Shown here: positions 45,428-57,300 of the stretch, one piece after another | Layout of the letters: every line of letters begins with the position of its first letter | Numbering within the stretch: the stretch's first letter is position 1 | DNA from: Arabidopsis thaliana | Taxonomy: Eukaryota > Streptophyta > Magnoliopsida > Brassicales > Brassicaceae | NCBI RefSeq assembly: GCF_000001735.4 | Contig: NC_003074.8 | Location: 7,998,101 to 8,062,100 of the forward strand | Direction of reading: 5' to 3' | DNA length: 64,000 bases | The notes under the pieces: model-generated | What the model was told of the DNA's origin: nothing | The model's input: only the letters and a program-made list of their open reading frames with translations | The model's database searches: none | Made by a program: the position numbers and the translations under genes

Positions 45428-46521
45428 TCAAGTTAAATAAAGTTTTGTTTTTGAGCTAAACCGGTTAAAAAATACACATACCATATTCAAATCTTTATAA
45501 ACTTATATAATCCAACTATTTGCAACCATGTACACACTATTGTAACATTCTTTGGTAATGTCGATATACTTTAACGATTCTTATAATATGGGAGATATTT
45601 TATGATAATGCCATAAAATTATCATAAAAGGCTTGAATATCTCTGAACGTTACATTTAAAAAGAAATATTGGAATTATGATTATGACTATAACTTCGAAT
45701 AATTGACCAATTAATTTCAATTTAAGTGTCATGATGATTACACATAAGTGCTTTCTCGTGATTAGCAATATTCAGCCAGCAATATATTTTATTAATTCCA
45801 AATCTCCATGTTAAACAAAAGCCTTGTAAGTTGTAATCTCATAACGTGTGTTTCTTTTTCATTCCGTTCTAGAATCTTCTTTAATCCAACACTTAATACT
45901 AGTACTTAATTATCATGTATTCTCACGAGATAATTACATTTATCGAGCACAAAAATAAGTTTAATTTATCTTAACGAATCACTGTTAATACGGTCAAATA
46001 ATTATAGGTATATCAACAATGACAAGTAGTAGTCAACAGAGTCAGTAAAAACCACAGAGAAAAGATAGGAATTTATTTCTCTTTTTTGTTGTTCATCATC
46101 TTTATATATACAAAACAAAACAGAAGGTGCAGCGAAAAGGAACTGTTGATTATTGCAGTTACTTAAATTTTATTTTGCATAACCAAAGCAAGAAAAAAAA
46201 GGAGCAAAGATTAAGGTGATGTCCGTTACTTTATTAAAAGCAAAATCGATACGATATTTATTTTTGTACAGAGAGACAACAGCGAGTGAATTGATTCTCA
46301 AAGAGACGTGTACGTAGAGGTGTATATATAGACAACATAAAAGAGAAAGAGAGAGACAAAGACAAGTGTTGGGGTCACCTTTTGTGGTCTCTGTTGGATT
46401 TGGTTTGGACTATCTTCACGAGATTATCCTCATCTTCCCGCTTCTTCTCTCCTTTGAATCTTTCTTCGTTGTTCTTTCACTTTCTTAAAGAGGATGTGAG
46501 ATTGTTTTTGGTAGTTAGAAA

Positions 46522-49281
46522 ATGGATACACCGGAAAAGAGTGAAACCCAGATCGGTACTCCAGTTTCTAAACTCAAAGTCGAGGTTTTTTATTCTATAT
46601 CTATCTCAAAGTTTCATGCTTTATTAGTTTTCTCGTTGTTCCTCTGTTTCTGTGATGGGTTTTTTGGTGTCTGTTCGACTTTTCTTCATTGAATCGTACG
46701 GTTTTGTGTAAAGCCCTTGTCTTAATTTGTTGCATTTTAGTCAAAGTTTCAGTTTTTAATCGGTTATTGGAATGAATTGTGTTGAAAGTTATGGTTTTGA
46801 TGATTGGAGAAGAATTTGAGATCAAAGTGTTTTTTTGTGCAATGCAGGATTCACCAGTGTTTAGTTACATATGCAATCTCTCACCAATTAAGACTATCAA
46901 ACCAATTCCAATCACTTGTCCTTTAAGCTCTCTCAATTACGCATCTCCACCTTCTGTTTTCACTTCTCCTCACGCGGTTTCTCATAAAGAGTCTCGTTTC
47001 AGAAGGTATAATCAATCTCTCTTCTCCTCTGAGTCCTTCTTAGTGTACTCTTCAAAGTTGTTAATAGGAATGTGTTTGGTTGCAGTCAAAAAGATGTGTC
47101 TGCTTCTAAAGAAGTTGGAGAAGAAGAAGCTTTAGTCGGTAGCGAACCGGAACAAAGCTACAAGAATGACTGCAATACTCCTAGAGTTACCAATGATGTG
47201 AAAGACAATGGTTGTGGGAAGGATTTGCAGGTGATGATGGACAATGTCAAGAAGAAAAGTGATACTCCGGATTGGGAAACTTTGATTGCTGCTACAACAG
47301 AACTGATTTATGGCTCACCGAGAGAGTCAGAGGCTTTTAGTTGCTTGTTGAAGAAAACTTCAAACTCTGAAGCACGTCTACGTGGTAGTATAACTGCAAC
47401 ATCGGTGGCTGTTACGAATACCGATGTAGTCAACAATGAATCTGAATCTGTTGATGTGAGTATAAGGCTTTGTGAATTACTACTTTAGCTTTTGGTTCTT
47501 GACTGTTCATTGTCTCTGAAATGTTTCTTTTTGTGGGTGTGTGTGTGTGTGGCAGGCTCTTTCGATATTGCACCGTGGTGTGAGAAGACGGTGTTTAGAC
47601 TTTGAGGTTAAGGGGAATAATCAGCAAACATTAGGAGAATCTTCATCTAGTTGTGTAGTACCTAGCATTGGTCTGCATCTTAACACCATTGCAATGTCCT
47701 CTAAGGACAAGAATGTTGCTAATGAGTATTCATTTTCCGGTAACATAAAAGTCGGTGTGCAAAGTTCTCTGACTCCGGTGCTTCATTCGCAGCACGACAT
47801 CGTGAGAGAAAATGAAAGCGGGAAAGATTCAGGACAAATTATAGAAGTGGTTCCAAAGTCTTTAGCTTCAGTAGACTTGACTCCAATAAGCCCCAAGAAG
47901 AAAAGGCAAGTTTGTCCCGAAACTTGCAGAAACAGATTTATGGTAAATCTTTTTTCTAACAATCTGTTGGCATTTGAAACATGCAGGCGTAAGTCCGAAC
48001 AATCAGGAGAAGGCGACTCGTCATGTAAACGGTGCAACTGCAAAAAATCCAAGTGTTTGAAGCTGTAAGTTGAATACACCAATCTTTGGCTTGCTTTGAA
48101 GTAGTTTTTTGTTGAGTCTCTTGTACTGTGTTTCCCTCTGCAGTTACTGTGAATGCTTTGCTGCTGGATTTTATTGCATAGAGCCATGTTCATGTATAAA
48201 TTGCTTCAACAAACCTATCCATAAAGATGTTGTCCTGGCTACTCGCAAACAGATTGAATCCCGCAATCCACTTGCATTTGCTCCTAAAGTCATCAGAAAC
48301 TCAGATTCCATCATTGAAGTTGGTGTAAGTGTTCTCAATATTTCCTTTTACTTATCATCCTCAATACATTTATCTCATTGAAAAGGCTATAAAATTCTGC
48401 ATTGGTTCACAGGAGGATGCAAGTAAAACTCCAGCTTCAGCGCGACACAAACGAGGCTGTAACTGCAAGAAATCAAACTGTCTGAAGAAATACTGTGAAT
48501 GCTATCAGGTATTTCCATTAAACTCCATACACATCAGTGTAAGATTCCCTTCTGTGGATTGGTTCTGATTCATTGATCGTGTAGGGCGGAGTTGGTTGTT
48601 CTATAAACTGTAGATGTGAAGGATGTAAAAATGCATTTGGCAGAAAAGATGGTTAGCTTTTACTTCTCCACTTTATCATAAACACACAAGTCTCTTGATC
48701 TTTTATTTGACAAGAGTACACAATTTCTTGCAGGGTCTTTGTTCGAACAAGATGAGGAGAATGAAACATCTGGCACACCCGGAACAAAGAAAACACAACA
48801 GAATGTCGAGTTGTTCAAACCTGCAGCTCCACCTTCAACACCAATTCCATTTAGGTAAAGAAATAATCTCAAATACAATCAAATATGTGTCCATTTACAC
48901 TTCTCCTGATTAACTTTATTAACCTTTGTTTTCAGACAACCACTGGCGCAACTTCCAATCTCATCCAACAACAGACTGCTACCTCCACAGTCTCATTTTC
49001 ATCATGGAGCTATTGGATCATCTTCCTCAGGGATATACAACATCAGAAAACCAGACATGAGTTTGTTGTCTCATTCAAGAATCGAGACAATCACAGAGGA
49101 TATTGATGATATGTCTGAGAATCTAATCCATTCTCCAATAACTACTCTATCTCCCAACAGCAAAAGGGTTTCGTTGTCTCATCTTGATTCACCAGAGTCG
49201 ACTCCATGGAGAAGAAATGGTGGGGGGAGGAATCTGATACGTTCGTTCCCAACGTTTCCTTCTCTCACTCCACACCATTAA
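46522..49281 (+). CDS. SOL1: CXC (TSO1-like) DNA-binding protein SOL1/TCX3
   Basis: Ten exons (46522-46584, 46848-47005, 47086-47455, 47556-47905, 47987-48064, 48144-48324, 48413-48508, 48585-48651, 48734-48854, 48936-49281) give 609 residues. Two cysteine-rich CXC motifs, [13 protein letters not shown] from ~327 and [19 protein letters not shown] from ~411, flank the conserved [11 protein letters not shown] linker; together they form the CRC (tesmin/LIN54) domain that binds CHR-type DNA. Conserved N-terminal boxes are [14 protein letters not shown] and [11 protein letters not shown]. Family proteins belong to plant MuvB/DREAM-type complexes; SOL1 is known to act with SOL2 in stomatal lineage divisions. 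Intron 4 uses a GC donor (AG|GCAAGT). A GT repeat abuts the exon 4 acceptor. I recall it as At3g22760. Confidence 0.95.
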
Positions 49282-49583
49282 AATTCTTTGAATGTCAACT
49301 TCTAGTTGGTAGTTTTAACTTACACAGACAACATACGCAAACATTTACAAGTTTAGTAGCAGTATTGCGTTAGTTTTTACAATGGTTGTGTAATAAAAAT
49401 GTTAAGTCATTTATCAATATCTTGACAACATTCCTCGTCTAATATCACAAATGTAACCTTATTTATTCAACAATTTTCATGTAAAAACAATCTTCACAAT
49501 TAATAATTTATTGACTAACTAATAATAATCTTGTTCAAAGAGGATGACAAAAGAGAAAGAAAACCAAAAAACAAGCTGGTCGA

Positions 49584-50567
49584 CTAATTAAGTTGCACTA
49601 GACTTGGAACATAAGACCACACAATTGGGTAACACCTTCTGTCTGATTCTCCAAGATCCACTTCTTTCATGGATCCATCCACTCCAATGATGTAAGCTAT
49701 GTAGCGCTGTATTCTGTAGCCTTTATCAAAAACAACAGCGACTTTCTTCTCCTCGTCAATGAAGAAACTCCCCAAACAAAACTGAAACTGAGGGCCAATG
49801 AGTTTTCTTATACTCACTGATAAGAACACCTTGCTGTTCCAAGACACCGCGTTGGGCTCAATCTTAGACGTGACCCAGATCTCCATCATTAATGTATCCC
49901 ACGGCTGATATAAAACAGCAAGCTGCTCGTCTCTAACATTGGATACACTCAAAGCATCTTCAGATTCAACAAACTGAAACGGAAGAGGCAAAAGTGGTCC
50001 AAATGTCTCTCTTGTGAAATCAAAAGAGAGTAAGAAAAACTCTTCGTTTGTTTCACTTGTTTCGTAATACTTCTCTTCAGCAACCCAGAAGGCATTTCCC
50101 TTGAGAGACACGCCACTATTAATAGTCCCTAATTGCCAGTCTGGAGTGACATGAAAAACCCTCCATGAATTAGAGTTAAAATCGTAGATTATGAACTCAT
50201 GAAAATGGGGTCTCAAACAAGTAATACACCTCAAGATTTTGTGGGATTTGCTGCTCTTGTCGTATCCGAGAGCATAAGAATAGCTGTCGAATTTGTTGAA
50301 CTGATGTGTGGGCTCGATTGACCGGGTATGCCCCCAATACGGGTTCCAAACCACGAGCCTAGTCTTGGCTTGGGTGATGCTGATGCATAACAATAAACCG
50401 TCGCAGTGAAAGACTTGAGATATATCATCAACTTCGTCGCCTAAGCTAATAACTTTAGCTTCACGTTTTATACATGATGATGATGATGATGATGATGATT
50501 CAACGACGTTGTTATCAAGATTGACTCTCATCAAATAAACCCTAAAATTCATCATCATGACCACCAT
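49584..50567 (-). CDS. FBA-domain protein lacking the F-box
   Basis: 327 residues, intronless. It has the FBA landmarks ([87 protein letters not shown]) but no F-box. The protein begins at MNFRVYLMRVNLDNN, which aligns to about residue 70 of the neighbouring F-box proteins, and no F-box is found upstream before TSO1. An imperfect Asp/His-type codon repeat gives an SSSSSSSS run at about 24-31. Without the F-box it should not enter an SCF complex. It may be a decaying gene, or could compete for substrates; that is inference. I recall it as At3g22770. Confidence 0.85.
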   Translation of the reverse strand: MVVMMMNFRVYLMRVNLDNNVVESSSSSSSSCIKREAKVISLGDEVDDISQVFHCDGLLLCISITQAKTRLVVWNPYWGHTRSIEPTHQFNKFDSYSYALGYDKSSKSHKILRCITCLRPHFHEFIIYDFNSNSWRVFHVTPDWQLGTINSGVSLKGNAFWVAEEKYYETSETNEEFFLLSFDFTRETFGPLLPLPFQFVESEDALSVSNVRDEQLAVLYQPWDTLMMEIWVTSKIEPNAVSWNSKVFLSVSIRKLIGPQFQFCLGSFFIDEEKKVAVVFDKGYRIQRYIAYIIGVDGSMKEVDLGESDRRCYPIVWSYVPSLVQLN

Positions 50568-50590
50568 AAAGTAAAGAGTAAAGCATTAAT

Positions 50591-50616
50591 TGGGCCAAAA
50601 ATGTAACGAATGGGCC
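50591..50616. promoter_or_regulatory. Site II repeats in the FBA gene / TSO1 bidirectional promoter
   Basis: TGGGCC at 50591-50596 and again at 50611-50616, in the 259 bp between the FBA start codon (50567) and the TSO1 start codon (50827). Confidence 0.5.
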
Positions 50617-50826
50617 TGAGTGTTATAGGTCCAGGTAAGGGAAAGATGACGTCACTTAGTGGATGGACTAAAAGAGTGATATGATTTGGACTTCATAGTT
50701 CACACTGTTTCGCACCGGCGCGGACAAAGTTTTTTTTTTGTTCGAAATCCGACAACAACCCTAGATTATAAACAAAATAAACCAGTGTCTGCATAGAGGC
50801 AATGTAGATGTGATTTTTGCTGGAAA

Positions 50827-53800
50827 ATGGACAAATCCCAGAAGAATCCTACTTCCCAGATCGGAACTTCAACTCCCAAATCCAAATTCGAGGTTTTTTT
50901 CCTTAATTTCCTCAAAGTTCACTCCTTTCGTTCTTTACAAGCTCTGCATTTTTTTTTTGAAGAAGATAGTGTTCTGTTTTCTGGGTTTTGCTTCATGTTT
51001 CTCGCTTCAGGGTTCTGCGATTTTTTTTGTTGTTTTTTTTGTCGACGAGGTCAATTTCATGAATTGACCAAAAAAGGTCTTATTTTGTTTCGAAAAATCA
51101 ATGATTTTGTCTTTTTGGTAAAAACATTTTTAGCTGTGGATTTGCCTTGAGTCTAATTGTAATTGGTCTACAATGTAGGATTCTCCAGTGTTCAACTACA
51201 TAAGCAACCTCTCTCCAATTGAGTCGGTCAAATCTATCTCCACTGCTCAAACGTTTAGCTCTCTTAGTTTCACATCTCCTCCTCCTGTGTTTACTTCTCC
51301 TCACGTCATTTCTCACAGAGAATCCAGATTCTTCAGATGGTAAACAACCAAATTCTCTTCTTGTTGTTTTAGTAGAGGATGATGATGTTTACTGTTGTAA
51401 TTGGTGTTTGTTTTTTGTTGTTGTAGTCATAACTCTGTTGATCGTTCAAAGCACTTAGAATCTTTAGATGGATCTGCTGTTAAAGGAGAAGTTGTAGTAC
51501 CATTAGTTGAAGATCTAAATAAAGAAGCTTCTTTGGAAGATGAAGAAGAAACTTCTGTTGAAACGTCTTCTGAGCTGCCACAGATCATGAAGTTCGATAG
51601 CCAAACTTCTGAGCATAGTGATTCACCTTGCACTGAAGATGTTGTTATTGAAGCTTCATCTGATCCTCCTCGAGGAGACAATGGTTCGTCATCCGAGGAT
51701 GTCACGATGGGACTTCAGAATATGCTTGTTGTTCGGGAAGGGAATGACACTCCTGGTTGTGGACGTTTGATCTCAGATGCAACTGAGCTGTTAGTATTTC
51801 GATCTCCGAATGATTCTGAGGCTTTTAGATGCTTGGTCGATAAAATATCAAGCTCAGAAAGACGGTTCTGTGCTGGTGTCAAGTCTACAAAGCGGCCTGA
51901 TATCAACAAAGATATTCCAGCCAATGGATCTAGTAATGAAAATCAGCCTTTGGCTGTGCTTCCTACAAACGAGGTAAATTCAGGAATACATTTTGAAATG
52001 ACTTACTTTTCCCTCGAATGTGAATAGTAACTATATTTGGGCTTTTGATTAAACTGAGATGTTTATTTTGCGTTGTGTTTGTTTGTGGTAGTCTGTCTTT
52101 AACTTGCATCGTGGTGGCATGCGAAGACGCTGCCTTGACTTTGAGATGCCAGGGAAACGGAAGAAGGATATTGTTGATGATCAGCAATCTGTGTGTGACA
52201 ATAATGTGGCTGGTGAATCTTCCTCGAGCTGTGTTGTACCTGGTATTGGTCTTCATCTAAACGCCGTTGCAATGTCTGCAAAGGACAGTAACATCAGTGT
52301 CATACATGGCTATTCCATATCTGGAGAGATTCAAAAGAGTTTCTCAGGCTCTACCACTCCAATTCAGTCCCAAGACACTGTGCAAGAAACTTCGGACCAG
52401 GCAGAAAACGAACCTGTAGAAGAAGTTCCCAAAGCATTGGTGTTCCCAGAGTTGAATCTAGGCAGCCTTAAGAAAAAGATGCAAGTTATTTCTTGAGTAA
52501 AGTTACATAACAGATTTGTATATCTACTTTATTTGTGTTTTTCTTATCTGTTGGCGTAAATGTGCAGGCGTAAATCTGAACAAGCTGGGGAGGGTGAGTC
52601 ATGTAAACGATGCAACTGCAAAAAGTCTAAGTGTTTGAAGCTGTAAGCTCATACCCCCTAGCATCTCGTTAATTCCTACCTGTTCAAAATAAAAAACTGA
52701 ATTGCCTTGAAGTAGTTAACCATTGTTTGACTCCCTTTTCTTTCTGCAGTTACTGTGAATGCTTTGCTGCTGGGGTTTATTGCATAGAGCCATGTTCATG
52801 TATAGATTGCTTCAACAAACCTATCCATGAAGAAACTGTTTTGGCTACCCGCAAACAGATTGAATCCCGAAATCCACTTGCATTTGCTCCTAAAGTCATC
52901 AGAAATGCAGATTCCATCATGGAAGCTAGTGTAAGAGCTCTCTATTCCATCTTTTTATTCCCCCCCCCCCCCCCCCTCTCTCACTCTCTCTGTCCTCCAT
53001 TAATCTAAGGGATGACATCGTTATCTTGCACAGGATGATGCCAGTAAAACCCCGGCTTCTGCACGACACAAACGTGGCTGCAACTGCAAGAAATCAAACT
53101 GTATGAAGAAATACTGTGAATGCTATCAGGTTTTCCTTTCATCGTCTATTCATATTGTATTCAATATTTTTCTGTGTAAGTTATATTCAATGGTCTGATT
53201 TAGATACTTTGTTCCTAATGATCTTGTAGGGTGGAGTCGGCTGTTCCATGAACTGTAGATGCGAAGGATGCACAAATGTATTCGGCAGAAAAGATGGTTA
53301 GTATTCGTAGCTCCATTTTCCATTACTGTTTATAACCCCAGACCCAAAGTCTTTTGATTTAACGTTACTTTAATCTCAGGGTCTTTACTTGTTATCATGG
53401 AAAGCAAACTAGAGGAGAATCAGGAGACATATGAGAAAAGAATAGCAAAAATCCAACACAACGTCGAGGTGTCGAAAGAAGTGGAGCAGAACCCAAGTTC
53501 TGATCAACCTTCGACACCACTGCCACCGTACAGGTAATTGTATTAATGTTTCAAACAATATACAAACAAGGCAGCTACTGATTTGCTGTTTACCTTTGTT
53601 CTGCAGACATTTGGTGGTTCATCAGCCATTCTTGTCTAAGAACAGACTGCCTCCGACACAGTTTTTTCTTGGCACAGGTTCTTCCTCTTTCAGAAAACCA
53701 AACAGTGATTTGGCGCAATCACAGAATGAGAAGAAGCCTCTTGAAACTGTGACTGAGGACAAAACAGAGATTATGCCTGAGATTCTCCTCAATTCCCCTA

Positions 53801-53958
53801 TAGCTAACATCAAGGCCATCTCTCCCAACAGCAAGAGAGTCTCTCCCCCTCAACCCGGCTCCTCGGAGTCAGGCTCAATCCTAAGGAGAAGAGGTAATGG
53901 CCGGAAGCTGATACTACGGTCTATTCCAGCATTTCCTTCTCTCAACCCAAATCAGTGA
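50827..53958 (+). CDS. TSO1: CXC-domain regulator TSO1
   Basis: Ten exons (50827-50892, 51179-51339, 51427-51973, 52092-52480, 52568-52642, 52750-52930, 53034-53129, 53230-53296, 53380-53533, 53607-53958) give 695 residues, the length I recall for TSO1 (At3g22780). The CRC domain has CXC motifs from ~400 and ~484 around the [11 protein letters not shown] linker. N-terminal boxes [14 protein letters not shown] and [12 protein letters not shown] match SOL1. TSO1 is nuclear and controls cytokinesis and cell expansion in floral and ovule tissue, acting with MYB3R1. Exon number and phases are the same as in SOL1, so the two are a tandem pair. Intron 4 has a GC donor (AT|GCAAGT); intron 6 contains a run of 17 C. 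Confidence 0.96.
52960..52976. repeat. Poly-C tract in TSO1 intron 6
   Basis: Seventeen consecutive C on the gene strand followed by a CT-rich run. SOL1 intron 6 at the same position lacks it. Confidence 0.85.
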
Positions 53959-54345
53959 ATCAAAAACAATTTGGTTAAGCTATGGAAAAATTCTTTGTAT
54001 CTTTGTAATGTTCCAGATCCTATTAGCCTATCATTGTTTCCATAACATAAGGCATAAGCAACGTTATTGTAAGATACTTTATTCTAGTAGTAGTAGGTAA
54101 TGTAATAGTACATTCTAGTTCATAATCTTCCAGAAAGAACGTCCTAAACTGGACTTTGAGAAAAGCTAAGTTCGAAACATAGAGTCAAACCAGATACATA
54201 CAGTTTAGCAGAAACTACAAAGATTACTCATTTCATTTGCTCTAATATTTCAGAAACCATGCAACAAAATACTTCTAGAGTCAGTACCATGATTATATAG
54301 TGAAAAATAAATAGTAAGCTTGATGCTGTTACGTTAGAATCCACC

Positions 54346-57300
54346 CTACTCTTCATTACCGGAAGATCTCATACAGCCGCAGAAACGATTTTTCTTCTTT
54401 CTCGCTGTCCTTTTGCCACCTTTATGGATAATGTCTCTCAAGAGTATAACTGTCCTACTCTCAGAGAACTTTCTCCTTCCTTTACTCTTGGTTGCTCCCT
54501 CTTCAAGCTTCAGCACTGTTCGCTCAATGTTCTGCATTTCTTGCTGCATCTGCTCTATCTTCTCAGACCCAATCCTTGACTTCTCCATAACCACTTTTCT
54601 ATAGATATCTCTGACATCTCCGGTCTCCTCAATTTCGTTCGAAAGAATCTCATTTGTGTTTGCAAGCTGAAAGATGGCTTCTTCCATTTCTTTCATCTGT
54701 TTCCTCACTCTAGCAAAATCAGGGTTAGTGAACTTGCCTGGCTTCTCGTTTATCTCCAGCTTGCTTTTCAGATCTCTTAGGCTGATTCTAAGGCTTGCCA
54801 ATCTTCGAGAATCAGACAAAAGTCTCTCCAGAATCTTTGCATTGTCCTCAGTGCTTCTAGATAACTCTAGTTTGTCAACAACTCCAACCATTTTCTCAGA
54901 CTGTGATTCAACAGAGGGATTCCTGCTTCTGCGATGAAGACGGGGAATCAAAGGCTTCTTTGAGTTTTTATTGTTGATCAGAAACTTTATGCTGGATTCT
55001 GGTTCAGCAGCCTCTTCCCATAATTCAAGCATTTGGTCACTCGAACCACGACTAGTTCTCCGGCTTCTTCCATAGGACGTTGTGTCTGCAACTTGATCAA
55101 GGGGAATGTCTTTCATTAATGAACCATTTTTCGACTCAGTCATCGCAGGTGATCTAGGCTGTCTGATTTCACCCGAGAATTGGTCCTCAAGTTCAATCTC
55201 TTCAAACAGCTTGCGGTCTTTGCTTCTGTGTGAAGAGCTTCGTCTTCTCAGCTTCCCACGCCTCTTTTTTTCCTCAGCAACTGCTTGCTTAATGGTTTTG
55301 ATTCTTGTTTTCATGTCCTGCAAAAGCACAATTCCATTGTCTAGGTTGGTACTGCAATGTCCTACAGGTTCTTGAGAGACTGCTGCTTCTTGATGTTCAT
55401 CATTTTGGACACCCTGGGGAAATTGGAAGTTATTAGTTCATGAGGCATATATGCAAAACGCACAGGTTTCACCAAATGGAAGCCTAGGTACAAGTGCCAG
55501 GAGAATGAGAAAGATGAGGTAAGATGCCAAATAGAGAAAACGGGAATAAGTTTATGATAGATCAGGCCAGAGAGTTCTATCAGTTTACCTCTCTGCGTCT
55601 ACCAGCTGGCACAGGGAGTTTCATCAACGACAAGGCATTTTGCTCAAGGGATCTGACATCTTCTGCTAGAGATGCTACCACAGGATCATAGGCAGACAGT
55701 TGAGTCTTCAGCTCAGACACTTCAAATTCCAAGAATCCAACCGTTTCTTTTATTTGGTTTATCTCTGTGGTCTTTGTAACAGCTTCATCTTTGAGATTTT
55801 CACAAACTCCAGTGAGTTCTTGAACTTTGTTCTCAAGCAAGACTTCACGGACAGCTGAGATCTGTAGATCAAAGTAGAAAGATGTTGCTTCAGCATCCCA
55901 AAGTCCAAACTCATTGCTTTTCTCCTGCAGCTCTGAACTCAAGAACTCCTCTCGAACTCGGTGTTCTTGGATTTCCTTGTGTAACAACTTTACCTCAGAC
56001 TCCAAATTCTCCTTCAAATTGCTAAGGATTTTAATCTCTTCATCCTGTCTCCCAGCAAGGTCACACAGTTCAGAATTCCGCTTCTCTAAATTTCCTTTCA
56101 GTTTCCTAGATTCTTTACAGTCTTTCCTAAGCTCTTCAACTGCTTCACACAGTTCAGCATTTGCATTATGTGTAGCCTTAAGCATCTCTTCAGCTTCCAG
56201 GAGCTCTATCGCCTTCTGTCTCAAGGTTTCCTCCTTAACTAAAATTTGATGTTCTAAGAGATCATTTAGCTCATTGGCTTCTTCGAGGCTTTCCTGTAAC
56301 TTTTCCAGCTTGCTGTTAAGCTCCTGACTATCCACCTCTTTCCCTTTTAATATCTCCTCCAGTGTCTCAACCTTCTGCTTCAGGCCACTATTAATGTTTT
56401 GTAAACTATTCAGGTTTTTAGCAAAAGCTTCAGCCTGCTCGGCCTTTTCAGACCCAAGAGACTGGTAAACCACAGACACGTTGTTCAAGGCGATAGCTTC
56501 TTCAAGAATAGCACCATTTTCTTCCTCGAGTATACAAATTTCACCTTTAAGTTCTGAGAATTTCAGATGCAAACTTTTGTTCTTGCCAAGAGCATCTGAG
56601 TAATCTTGATGCAAAGCCATGTATGACTCATGCAAATTTTCAAACTTCAAATGCTCTGTTTGTAGTTCAGCTTTAAGCTCTAGCTCCCGCTGCTCTCTGT
56701 CAATCAGTTCTGATTTCAACTGCCGGTTCATTTCCAATAGCTCGAGTCTGTCCTTTTTCAGCATTCCATAATGATGTACTATCGTCTCCAGATCTTTCTC
56801 TACATCACGTTTCTCTGATTCCAACTTCATGCCATCTGATTGGAATTGTCCAAGTAGAGATAAGAGCACAGAGTTCTCAATTACAAGTCGCTGCGTCTCG
56901 TATTCAGCGCTAGAGAGTGAACATTTTAGTTCATTAATCTCACCCAAGACACGTGAAACAGGAATTCTCTCTTTTGCAATCTTCTGGTCAGCTGTCTTAC
57001 AATCTGCTTCAACTTGAAGTGCCTTAAACACTTGACAAATTGCACCCCTGAAGTTATCAATCTCATGCACCAAAAATTCTGCTTCCATCTGTTGCTCAAG
57101 ATTCTCGCTTTCGAGCTCAGCAATGAGTTTCTCTGAAAATGATGATGCCTCAGCATATTTCTGGCACTCAATCAGCAGAGAAAAGTTCTTCTGCTCCAAG
57201 TCTTCTATAAACTTTTGCAAGATGAAGATCTCGACTTGAGCATTTACAGCTCTGTCAAGCTCTTCCTCAAACTCCTTTTTTCTGGAGCGACACTCTTCTC

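Larger units (their letters stand above)
41880..46380. other. 4.5-kb stretch without a recognised gene
   Basis: AT-rich DNA. ORFs in it are short and unlike any family I know, including 43593-43919 (108 residues) and 41989-42252. Visible structure: two CACGTG G-boxes at 44560-44584, a 60-bp spaced direct repeat at 45339-45427, and a small duplicated TAATAATCAGTTCC phrase near 42820-42870. The right end is the promoter and leader of SOL1. Confidence 0.5.
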
